From assembly GCA_019322475.1 (NCBI GenBank), contig JAHWIN010000011.1, forward strand, positions 1-64,000: a DNA stretch of 64,000 nucleotides, written 5' to 3'. The notes under the pieces are model-generated. The model saw nothing but the letters and a program-made list of their open reading frames with translations. It had not been told where the DNA came from and did no database searches. The translations under genes were made by a program, and so were the position numbers. The DNA is from Candidatus Woesearchaeota archaeon (GTDB taxonomy: Archaea; Nanobdellota; Nanobdellia; Woesearchaeales; JACPBV01). This document shows, piece by piece, positions 49,969 to 57,821 of this stretch; position 1 is the first letter of the stretch; every line of letters starts with the position of its first letter.

Positions 49969-50002
49969 TTTATCATGCTGTTATATTATCCTGTTTGATT
50001 GC

Positions 50003-50263
50003 CTACATCAGCCCCAGCTTTGTTGCAGTGTCGATAGCCGGGTTGTCGTTTGAAAACCTAACGTATGCCCTTTTCTTTCCATCAGGCCCGATTAGGGTAT
50101 TCACTTTTTCGATCTTTACCTTGAATATCTTTTCTATGGCCTCTTTGACATCTTTTTTAGTGGCTTTCCTGTCTACCTCGAATAGGAGCTTGTTCTCGCT
50201 CTCCATCATCCTTATCGCTTTTTCTGTAGACAGCGGATTTTTTATTGTTTTGTATATGTCCAT
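50003..50263 (-). CDS. rpl23: Large-subunit ribosomal protein uL23
   Basis: About 86 residues from the ATG at 50263: NPLSTEKAIRMMESENKLLFEVDRKATKKDVKEAIEKIFKVKI (in parts) is the uL23 core, ending GKKRAYVRFSNDNPAIDTATKLGLM. The frame opens at 50299, but that start lies inside uL4; 50263 follows the uL4 stop by one base. It sits at the tunnel exit and docks SRP and the translocon. Confidence 0.95.
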   Translation of the reverse strand: MDIYKTIKNPLSTEKAIRMMESENKLLFEVDRKATKKDVKEAIEKIFKVKIEKVNTLIGPDGKKRAYVRFSNDNPAIDTATKLGLM

Positions 50264-50264
50264 T

Positions 50265-51071
50265 TTACATGAATAGTTTCTTTTTTTCAAGCTCCTCAAC
50301 AGCCCCTTTGCTCCATACTGTCAGCCTTCCTGGAACAGCTCCTGGAGCAAGCATGTTTGCATTTATGTTCTTGACTTCACATACATCTATCCCTGGTATG
50401 TTCTCTGCGGATTTGATAAGCTTGCATTCCTTTGAAACTACGATCAGCGGACCTTTCTTTTTCTTGTATTTTCTTCCCCTTAGCTTGCCCTTTCCTGCCC
50501 TTACCTTCTTCTTCTCACACCTCTTTAGCTCATCTTCCAGGCCGAATAAGGCTAAAACATCCTTTACCTTTTTTGTCTTGTCTATAGCCTCTATCTCTGA
50601 ATTGATTATGATAGGGTAATTGTCTGTGATTCTATGCCCTCTTTCACTCACTAATTTTTTATCTATGCTGGCAGCGATAGCTGATCTTATTGCCGTTTTT
50701 CTTTCCTTCTTGTTTATCTTCTGCCACCAGATCTTCTCAGATTTAGGGGGGTGTGCTCTCCTTCCTCCGACAGTCCCCGGAGCGATAGCCCCTGCCCAGT
50801 TCATCCTCGTTCCCCTTCTTGAAAGTATCTTTCTTGGAACCCTTGATATCCCGAATCCATAACTTCCCCTGTAATTATGCCTCCTTCTTGAGATCTTGCC
50901 GGAAGCCCTTTTGCCTGCTTCAGTAGAAGCCCCGTACCTCTGCCTTTTATGTGACATTATGGCAAGGACAGCCCTCTTTATCAGGTCAGGCCTTATATCT
51001 TCTTCAAACTGCTTAGGCAGCTTTATCTTTCCTTTTTCCTTGCTTTCCAGATCAAAAACCTTTGCTTCCAT
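50265..51071 (-). CDS. rpl4: Large-subunit ribosomal protein uL4
   Basis: A 268-residue uL4. The extended loop lining the exit tunnel (KISRRRHNYRGSYGFGISRVPRKILSRRGTRMNWAGAIAPGTVGGRRAHPP in parts) and the C-terminal globular domain (DVCEVKNINANMLAPGAVPGRLTVWS) are typical of archaea. It follows uL3 by 19 nt. Confidence 0.97.
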   Translation of the reverse strand: MEAKVFDLESKEKGKIKLPKQFEEDIRPDLIKRAVLAIMSHKRQRYGASTEAGKRASGKISRRRHNYRGSYGFGISRVPRKILSRRGTRMNWAGAIAPGTVGGRRAHPPKSEKIWWQKINKKERKTAIRSAIAASIDKKLVSERGHRITDNYPIIINSEIEAIDKTKKVKDVLALFGLEDELKRCEKKKVRAGKGKLRGRKYKKKKGPLIVVSKECKLIKSAENIPGIDVCEVKNINANMLAPGAVPGRLTVWSKGAVEELEKKKLFM

Positions 51072-51090
51072 CTTTATCTTATCCTTCTTA

Positions 51091-52053
51091 TCATTGCACG
51101 ATATTTTTTATTATAGGAGCTTCCTTAGGGATATTTTTATTTGCCCTTATAGGCATGTTAAGCCTTATCATCCTTTTTTTAGGCCCCCCTATTGATCCTT
51201 TTATCAGGACATAGGGGTTCTTGACAAGCCCATAGCTTATGAACCCGCCTTTAGGGTTGATCTCCTCTGGTTTCTCTCCTATCTTTATCAGCCATTTGTT
51301 ATATTCAGTCCTTTGGAAATATCCTGTCTGGCCTGCATGGGGTATTTTCCACATTATGTTTACCTGCCCGCACCATGGCCCTAATGATCCGGGATTCCTC
51401 CTGCCTTTCTCTGCCTTGTGGTTTTTTCTCCCTATGCCGAATCTTTTGACGGGCCCTTGCAGCCCTTTTCCTTTTGTTATGGTATGAACATCAAGCTGGT
51501 TTCCCTCCTGGAAAACATCCTTTATGTTGATCTCTTTTCCAAGTATATTTTTTGCATAATTAAGCTTCTCTTCTTTCTTACCGCCGATAGCTATCTCGAA
51601 TAGCTCAGGTTTCTTCTTACCTATCCTTGTCAGCTTAGGCTGGGTATATACTACTAAGGTTATGTCGTCAAAATCCTTTGCCTCTTCTTTTTTCTTCTCC
51701 TTTTTAGGCATTATGATCCTTCTCTTAAGTTCCTTGTCCAGGTTGTCAGCAGGAATGTCAGAGACAGCCCTTAGGCCGTCGATGGTTTTTTTGTAAAAGC
51801 GGATAGAAGCAGTCTTTAATGGGGGGCATTCGACGATAGTAGCAGGGCAGAATATTGTTCCCCCTTTTGTCATGGAATTTGGGTTGTTGTCATTGATCAT
51901 CAGATGGGCCATGCCTACCTTATATCCTGCAAAGCCAAGCAGCTTTGCCTCCTTTATATTAGCCCAGGACCTTACTCTGGCTACCTCTCTCTTGGCCCTC
52001 TTCCTTGGATGATAGGCCAGGCTTCCGAATCTTGGTCTTCTTGTTGTAGGCAT
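51091..52053 (-). CDS. rpl3: Large-subunit ribosomal protein uL3
   Basis: A 320-residue uL3, first gene of the superoperon: RPRFGSLAYHPRKRAKREVARVRSW at the start, VHTITKGKGLQGPVKRFGIGRKNHKAEKGRRNPGSLGPW (in parts) for the peptidyl-transferase-facing loop, and GFISYGLVKNPYVLIKGSIGGPKKRMIRL near the end. Length is normal for archaea. Confidence 0.97.
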   Translation of the reverse strand: MPTTRRPRFGSLAYHPRKRAKREVARVRSWANIKEAKLLGFAGYKVGMAHLMINDNNPNSMTKGGTIFCPATIVECPPLKTASIRFYKKTIDGLRAVSDIPADNLDKELKRRIIMPKKEKKKEEAKDFDDITLVVYTQPKLTRIGKKKPELFEIAIGGKKEEKLNYAKNILGKEINIKDVFQEGNQLDVHTITKGKGLQGPVKRFGIGRKNHKAEKGRRNPGSLGPWCGQVNIMWKIPHAGQTGYFQRTEYNKWLIKIGEKPEEINPKGGFISYGLVKNPYVLIKGSIGGPKKRMIRLNMPIRANKNIPKEAPIIKNIVQ

Positions 52054-52218
52054 TTTTTATCCGAAATATTATATTTTTTGTTTCTGCTTCAGCTCACCCC
52101 TGAATCTTGTTCCGGGATATGTTATTGATTTGTAGTTTTTGATACAGCCCCGTATCTCATTGGGTTTGTAGCTTAAAAAAGCCTTTTATTAAAGCCTTTG
52201 CTAGAAATTTATTCCGTA

Positions 52219-52248
52219 CTGAAAAGCTTCTTTTCAGGCTATATATGC
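52219..52248 (-). promoter_or_regulatory. Promoter of the ribosomal superoperon with an adjacent inverted repeat
   Basis: The minus strand reads GCATATATAG at 52239-52248, a good TATA box. Just downstream, at 52219-52237, CTGAAAAG-AAG-CTTTTCAG is a perfect 8-bp inverted repeat ending at the expected start of transcription. The leader to uL3 would be about 165 nt and can form a further short hairpin (GATAC...GTATC, about 52151-52166). Confidence 0.45.
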
Positions 52249-52331
52249 AATGTACATAACATGTTTAGGTACACATAATTTGTTGAGAATTACTGAGAGT
52301 ATATGGCTCTTTATAAATGTTACTGTGCTTT

Positions 52332-53984
52332 TCATGTTTTTTCTTCTTTTTTCACCTCTTCCTTAGCCCCTTCATTTCCTTTCTTGCCCTTCTCTCCCTC
52401 TTTCTTGCTCCCTTCAATTCCATCTTCTTTCCTCCTTTTCCCTTTACTGTCCTTCTTAACATATCTTGTCTTTATCCTGCAGTAATTCACAGGGTTCCTT
52501 ACCCTTTGGCATATGCTGTCAGGCACACATACCCTGAAGTCCTTGTAATATGTGGAATTGGCGCAGTTAGGGGGCAGTATTTTTTTTGCCCTTTGCTTAT
52601 GATACCTTAACTGCCCCTTTATCAGCACCTCCCTCAGCGGCTCTGGATTTTTTTTGTTCCATTCCTCTAATATCTTCTCTATCTCATCGTACCCCCACCC
52701 CACAGAAGTAAGGAAGTTTGTCAGGATAAACAGGCTTCTTTTCTTTCCGTCACTTACGCCCTTAAGTATAGATGATATGCACGGAGGGAAAAATTGCTCA
52801 GGAACAGCCTCCTCAGGGATCTCATACTCCTTCTCTTCCTTGATGCCCTCCCCTTCTGTTTTTGCCTTAAAGTCAAAAGCCTGCACCAGCAGGTTCTTAG
52901 CCTCATTTTTGGCAGCCTGGTTCCTGTCCAGGAACCTGTACTTTGAGGTCCTTACGTTCTTTGCTATGGCTGCCTCTTTCCTGAACTGCATCACCTTGCT
53001 TGGGTTTATAGGAACAGAGACCAGCCCTGACTTCTCGTTAAAGCTGTAAGGCATCCTGTACAGGTGCCGTGATGTTATCAGCAGCGTATCCACATCGATA
53101 AAGCATGAGGGGTCTATATGGCTGTATATCTCATAGGAATTACAGTAAGGGCACCTCTCTTTTTTTGATGTGTCTGCAAAGCTTCTTGTTTTGGTCACCT
53201 CGCCCATCTTATCAACTCTTTTCATAAGCGAGTTGCACCTCTTGCATTTTATTGCAGAAGAAGGCAGGTCTGATCCTTGGGTATATCCGCATCTGCTGCA
53301 CCCGTAAGAATAGGATTTCTCTTTCTTAGGGATGTTTCTCTTGCATCTTCTGCATACTTTTTTTATTATGTCCTCTTTCTTTTTTCCTATCTTGCCTGCA
53401 ATGTCGCCTTTCTCCCTTTCGATCTTTTCAAGCAGCTTCTTGGTAAACGCAAGGTCCATCTCTTCGCTGTCTATAAAATAGACCAGGTACTCTGCGATCC
53501 TCCTTGCCCCTTCCGGAAAAAGCAGCCTGCTTTCCTTTCCGTTTACCTGCTCTGGAAACGCCTCAAAAGGCACGCCTATATGAAACCCCTTGTTTCCGGA
53601 GAACTTGCAGCTTATCGAGCTGACGTCATGCATCCTCAAGGCCCGTATTATAAGGTCAGCTATTATCTTGGAAAATTCAAAGTCTATAGAGTCGATGTCC
53701 AGGACCAGGTCCCACCCCACCCTCAACTCCTCCATATCCTGCCTCTTCATCATGGGGTCAAGCTGCAGGGCATTCCTCCAAAGCTCCTCAGAGCCGTGGA
53801 ATGATGTAGCCCCCTGTTTGGCAAGCTCAAGTATATCCTGGGGATATTTTAGGATATCAGGCCTTTTCCCAAATCCCTTATCCCCAAACTTGATAGCGAT
53901 CTCCCTGTCCTTTGCATTCTCGATTATCTCATCCTGTATCTCTTTGCGCTTATACAGCTTAAGGCTTTGGCTTAAGGTTATCAT
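52332..53984 (-). CDS. Fused DNA primase PriS-PriL
   Basis: A 550-residue single-chain primase. The PriS catalytic part has the metal-binding Asp96-Ile-Asp98 (DLVLDIDS), SGNKGFHI, and the later FIDVDTLLITSRHLYRMPYSFNEKSGLVSVP (in parts). Two zinc ribbons lie in the middle (CRRCKRN with CSRCG; CKRCN with CPYCN). From about residue 400 it continues into a PriL-like iron-sulfur domain with four cysteines (PPNCAN, RVCVPDSICQ, NYCRIK), then a charged tail. It makes RNA or mixed primers for replication. In most archaea PriS and PriL are separate; single-chain forms are known from Nanoarchaeum and other DPANN lineages. Confidence 0.85.
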   Translation of the reverse strand: MITLSQSLKLYKRKEIQDEIIENAKDREIAIKFGDKGFGKRPDILKYPQDILELAKQGATSFHGSEELWRNALQLDPMMKRQDMEELRVGWDLVLDIDSIDFEFSKIIADLIIRALRMHDVSSISCKFSGNKGFHIGVPFEAFPEQVNGKESRLLFPEGARRIAEYLVYFIDSEEMDLAFTKKLLEKIEREKGDIAGKIGKKKEDIIKKVCRRCKRNIPKKEKSYSYGCSRCGYTQGSDLPSSAIKCKRCNSLMKRVDKMGEVTKTRSFADTSKKERCPYCNSYEIYSHIDPSCFIDVDTLLITSRHLYRMPYSFNEKSGLVSVPINPSKVMQFRKEAAIAKNVRTSKYRFLDRNQAAKNEAKNLLVQAFDFKAKTEGEGIKEEKEYEIPEEAVPEQFFPPCISSILKGVSDGKKRSLFILTNFLTSVGWGYDEIEKILEEWNKKNPEPLREVLIKGQLRYHKQRAKKILPPNCANSTYYKDFRVCVPDSICQRVRNPVNYCRIKTRYVKKDSKGKRRKEDGIEGSKKEGEKGKKGNEGAKEEVKKEEKT

Positions 53985-54055
53985 CTCTCCCGAAAAGGAT
54001 AATTTTTATATTTATAATGCTTTTGCTGTGCCCATTAGTAGCTAAGCCTAACAAC

Positions 54056-54436
54056 ATGAAACACAAGAAAGAATTGCTGGAATGGATAGAAAAGCTCAGG
54101 GACTCAGATAGGATTATCTTAGTAGAAGGAAAAAAAGACAAGGCAGCGCTAAGAAACCTGGGCATAGGCAATGTAGTCCAGCTCAACAAAAGACCATTAT
54201 ATATAGTAGTAGAGGAGCTTGCAGAAAAAAGCAAAGGTGTTATGATCCTGACAGACCTCGACAGGAAAGGAAAGCAGCTTTATGCAAAGCTCAACCATCA
54301 TCTCCAGTCCCTCGGCGTTAAGATAGACAACCGCTTCAGGAATTTCCTCTTCAGGAAAACCCAGTTAAGGCAGATAGAGGGAATGGATAGTTATGTCGCT
54401 AAGGCTGAGCTTGGTTCTAAGCATCCGTTGGTTTAG
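54056..54436 (+). CDS. Small stand-alone Toprim-domain protein
   Basis: About 126 residues from the ATG at 54056. The Toprim catalytic Glu is in IILVEGKKDKAALR and the Asp-x-Asp in VMILTDLDRKGKQL. This is the archaeal small Toprim family related to RNase M5/OLD nucleases, thought to cut or process RNA or DNA; no function is established. The frame opens at 54017, but the TATA box at about 54002-54014 would put that codon before the transcription start. It is divergent from the primase gene and shares its promoter region. Confidence 0.8.
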   Translation: MKHKKELLEWIEKLRDSDRIILVEGKKDKAALRNLGIGNVVQLNKRPLYIVVEELAEKSKGVMILTDLDRKGKQLYAKLNHHLQSLGVKIDNRFRNFLFRKTQLRQIEGMDSYVAKAELGSKHPLV

Positions 54437-54579
54437 GTATTGCTGTTTAATGCACTTCTTAAAATTGTTGAACCTGTTTTCTTCCCCCCTCTAAGCTTAA
54501 CCACCCATTTATAACGCTCCCTCCCCCCAACAACCAAAAAGAACAAAGCTTATAAATAAAAAATGTATTCTCAGGCCTT

Positions 54580-55437
54580 ATGGCATTCGGAAACCAATTA
54601 AAGACAGTAGCCCTTCTCGGCCTTCTTACAGGTTTATTGTTATGGATAGGATCGTTCTGGGGAAGGTCAGGATTGTTCTTCGCTTTAGTCTTCTCTGTGA
54701 TCATGAACTTCGGCTCTTACTGGTTTAGCGACAAGATTGCATTAGCCATCTATAGGGCAAAAGAGGTCAAGGAAAATGAAGCCCCAAGGCTCCATAAGAT
54801 AGTGAGGGAAGTTTCTCATCTTGCCAAGATTCCCATGCCAAAAGTATATATCCTTCCTGCCCCTTATGCAAACGCATTCGCTACCGGAAGGAACAGGAAG
54901 CACGCTGCCGTTGCAGCCACCCAGGGAATATTAGACCTGTTGAGTGATGATGAGCTGAAAGGGGTGATCGCCCATGAAGTGTCCCACATAAAGCACAACG
55001 ACATATTGATACAGAGCGTTGCAGCGACTATCGCAGGAGTCATATCTTACATAGCCATGATAGCAAGATGGAGCGCTATCTTCGGAGGCTTCGGAGGAAG
55101 GGACAGGGACAGCGGATCTATGATAGAGCTTCTTGTCCTGGCTATACTGACCCCATTGTTAGCTACAATAATCCGGTTAGCGATATCAAGAAGCAGGGAG
55201 TACCTTGCAGATGAATCAGGCGCCAGGTTATTGCACAACGGCTATAGCCTTGCAGACGCTTTAGAAAAGCTTGAGGACTCGACAAAGCACGTTTCATTAA
55301 GGCCCACCTCGCAGTCTCAGGCAACAGCTCACATGTTTATCAGCTCGCCATTCAGGGGAAAGACTTTCTTATCACTTTTCATGACCCACCCTTCCACAGG
55401 ATCAAGGGTAAAAAGGCTGAGGTCTATGAATTTCTGA
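54580..55437 (+). CDS. htpX: HtpX-like membrane metalloprotease (M48)
   Basis: A 285-residue protein with membrane helices at about 10-50 and 150-215. The zinc protease site is complete: His-Glu-Val-Ser-His (IAHEVSHIKHND) and the third ligand Glu in SREYLADESGA. HtpX cleaves damaged or misfolded membrane proteins. A TATA-like AAGCTTATAAATAAA (about 54546-54560) lies about 25 nt before the ATG, so the message is probably leaderless. It is a single gene, convergent with the UvrD-type helicase. Confidence 0.95.
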   Translation: MAFGNQLKTVALLGLLTGLLLWIGSFWGRSGLFFALVFSVIMNFGSYWFSDKIALAIYRAKEVKENEAPRLHKIVREVSHLAKIPMPKVYILPAPYANAFATGRNRKHAAVAATQGILDLLSDDELKGVIAHEVSHIKHNDILIQSVAATIAGVISYIAMIARWSAIFGGFGGRDRDSGSMIELLVLAILTPLLATIIRLAISRSREYLADESGARLLHNGYSLADALEKLEDSTKHVSLRPTSQSQATAHMFISSPFRGKTFLSLFMTHPSTGSRVKRLRSMNF

Positions 55438-55573
55438 TTGGCGTCCATCTCTTTTCTTTTTTCCCTTAACCTCTGCCAATTTGTTACTCCTACAGATTTC
55501 CTCATCTTTTGTTTCTGTAGGGGTAACAAATTTATGTAGGAGGTGATGATAGAAAACCTATCCCTTCTGATCC

Positions 55574-57817
55574 TCAATTCTCAAAAACTATCCTAAGTAT
55601 CTCCTCCCCAAATCTCCTGACCTTATTCGGCCCAAGCCCATAGATCTCATACAATTCTTCAACAGATGATGGCCTGTTCACGCAAAGCTCGTTTAATGTC
55701 TTGTCGCTGAAGATATGGAAAGGCAACAGCTTCAATTCCTTTGACTTCTCCAGCCTCCACCTCCTGAGCTCAGAAGACAGGCTGCTCCCTGATTTTTCTC
55801 TTGTATCTCTCTTCTCTATATGCCCTAATTTCCCATTGCTTAGCTTCATCACAGTATCCTTATAGCTCTTAACACCTCTTTCTTCACCGCCGCCCATAAT
55901 ACCCTTATCATTAGAAACCCCATCATTTTGTATTATCCCTGTAGTCCTGTCATCGATGAAATGGGTAAGCGTAGAGTAATAGCTTATGATAAGCTTAGAC
56001 TTTGCCCTTGAAAGGGCAACATACAAAACCCTTAACTCTTCCCCGTACTTGTCATAGCCCTCATCCGTCTTCAATATGTCCAGTATGGGGTGCTCAGAAG
56101 CCCTGCAAGGAAAATTGAAGTCGTTTGCCCCTATGACATATACAGTACTGGCTTCCAGCCCTTTTATGGCATGTATCGTGGATAATGTTATCTGGTTTTC
56201 CTTGGGCTCTATGTTGGATTTTTTGTCCTCCACAGTCCTTTTTATGAAATCTATCCTGAACTGCCTGAGCCTTTTTGATATCCTGTCAAGCTGCCTGTTC
56301 GTCCTTGCCAGAACAAATACCTCTTTCCTTTCTGTCTTTAGGCTGAGTATGCTCTGCGCAACAAACAGGTGCTCTGCTTCCTCATTATCATGTTCTACAA
56401 GAAGGACATCCTTTTCAGCAGATGCATTTTTTTCGCAGCAGCTTATTTCAGGCATCCCCATCGTCCTTATGACAGAATTCAGCGTTTTGATTATGCCTTC
56501 TTTTGACCTGTAGTTTATCTTCAGCTCTAAGGCCTTGCATTTTGGATATTTTTCCTTGAATCCGGTTATGTGCCTTATCTCAGACCCCCTCCATCCGAAT
56601 ATGCTCTGCCTTGGATCTCCGACAGCAAAGATATTCCCGGGATTAAGCTGTTCTATGAGCCTTATCTGCATATTGTTTACATCCTGGTACTCATCAACAA
56701 GAACGTGCTCAAATTTGGGGATAGTCCCAGGAAATCTGGAAAACAGCTCCATAGTATGCACGATCTGGTCAGTATAATCCCTGTACCCCAGTTTTTTTTT
56801 ATAATATGCTATCTTTTCCAAAGCCCCCAGGACAAGCCCCGCAGTATCTATCTCTTTTCCTGAGCATCCGTCTTTGGCAGCATCCTTAAGCTCGCTAAGC
56901 TCTTTTTTCATGTTCCTGTAATGGTCCATGACTGCAAACAGGTCATTTACAAGCCTAAGGTACAAGGTCATCTTATCCTCGGAAAAATGCTTCCTGTGGC
57001 TGAAATAAAGGTCCACAGCAGACTCCTGCGTATGCCCCATCTCCTTCAATACGTGGTTTACAAGAAGTATCCTTTTCCTGAAGTCCAGGACCCCGTAATT
57101 CCTGTCATAGATAAGATGCCCTGACCTGAGGAGCATCTTTTCACAGAATGAGTTGAATGTCTCGACCTGGAGATTATTCCCGGGCATCATATCTTCCAGC
57201 CTTTTTATCATCTCCTTCCTTGCTTTCCTTGTGAATGTTATTGCAAGTATTTTTTCATCGCCTATGTTCTTAAGCTTCGAAAGGAACTCTATCCTTTTTG
57301 TAAGCACCTTTGTCTTTCCTGTTCCTGCCCCTGCAACACAAAGTATATGCCTTGAATTGTCTATTACAGCTTTTTTCTGAAAGTCATTAAGCCCCTTGAG
57401 AAAATCACCTAATAATGAAAAGATCCTTCTGTCATCATCAGTGACAGGCTCAGCCATTTGATCGATTATTTTTTTTGTACTGTCGCCTTTGCCTTTGTTG
57501 CTGATCTCTTTTTTCCCTTTCTTGGTGAGGCAGACTACAGTATAATATTTATTAGGGTCGGGCTTCTTCACCTCGATAAGGCCCTTATACTCTAGCTCGC
57601 TCAAAAGCCTCTCTGTATCCTCTTTTGTAAACCCTCCAAGGCACCCGAAGTATCTGTTCTTGTCAAACCTGTGCCTGACTGCCCTTTCCGTCTTTTTTCC
57701 CCTTAATACATCAACAAGGTACCTTCTTCCTACCTTAAACCTAAGCTCATCAATAGCCTTCAATGCCATTATCTGGTTTGGCTCATCTATGAATTCCTCC
57801 ATTTTATCCTTTTCCAT
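55574..57817 (-). CDS. UvrD/PcrA-type helicase flanked by RQC-like and HRDC domains
   Basis: A 747-residue protein. Residues about 15-105 resemble the RecQ-C-terminal (RQC) winged helix (RFKVGRRYLVDVLRGKKTERAVRHRF... GLIEVKK). The superfamily 1 helicase core follows, with Walker A VAGAGTGKTKVLTKR, motif II VLVDEYQDVNNMQ, motif III GDPRQSIFGWRGS, motif V LSTIHAIKGLEA and motif VI LYVALSRAKSK. The last 75 residues are an HRDC domain (LRRWRLEKSKELKLLPFHIFSDKTL in part). RecQ has RQC and HRDC after a superfamily 2 core; here the same accessory domains surround a superfamily 1 motor. It starts 4 nt after the Hef gene stop. Confidence 0.85.
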   Translation of the reverse strand: MEKDKMEEFIDEPNQIMALKAIDELRFKVGRRYLVDVLRGKKTERAVRHRFDKNRYFGCLGGFTKEDTERLLSELEYKGLIEVKKPDPNKYYTVVCLTKKGKKEISNKGKGDSTKKIIDQMAEPVTDDDRRIFSLLGDFLKGLNDFQKKAVIDNSRHILCVAGAGTGKTKVLTKRIEFLSKLKNIGDEKILAITFTRKARKEMIKRLEDMMPGNNLQVETFNSFCEKMLLRSGHLIYDRNYGVLDFRKRILLVNHVLKEMGHTQESAVDLYFSHRKHFSEDKMTLYLRLVNDLFAVMDHYRNMKKELSELKDAAKDGCSGKEIDTAGLVLGALEKIAYYKKKLGYRDYTDQIVHTMELFSRFPGTIPKFEHVLVDEYQDVNNMQIRLIEQLNPGNIFAVGDPRQSIFGWRGSEIRHITGFKEKYPKCKALELKINYRSKEGIIKTLNSVIRTMGMPEISCCEKNASAEKDVLLVEHDNEEAEHLFVAQSILSLKTERKEVFVLARTNRQLDRISKRLRQFRIDFIKRTVEDKKSNIEPKENQITLSTIHAIKGLEASTVYVIGANDFNFPCRASEHPILDILKTDEGYDKYGEELRVLYVALSRAKSKLIISYYSTLTHFIDDRTTGIIQNDGVSNDKGIMGGGEERGVKSYKDTVMKLSNGKLGHIEKRDTREKSGSSLSSELRRWRLEKSKELKLLPFHIFSDKTLNELCVNRPSSVEELYEIYGLGPNKVRRFGEEILRIVFEN

Positions 57818-57821
57818 ATTT

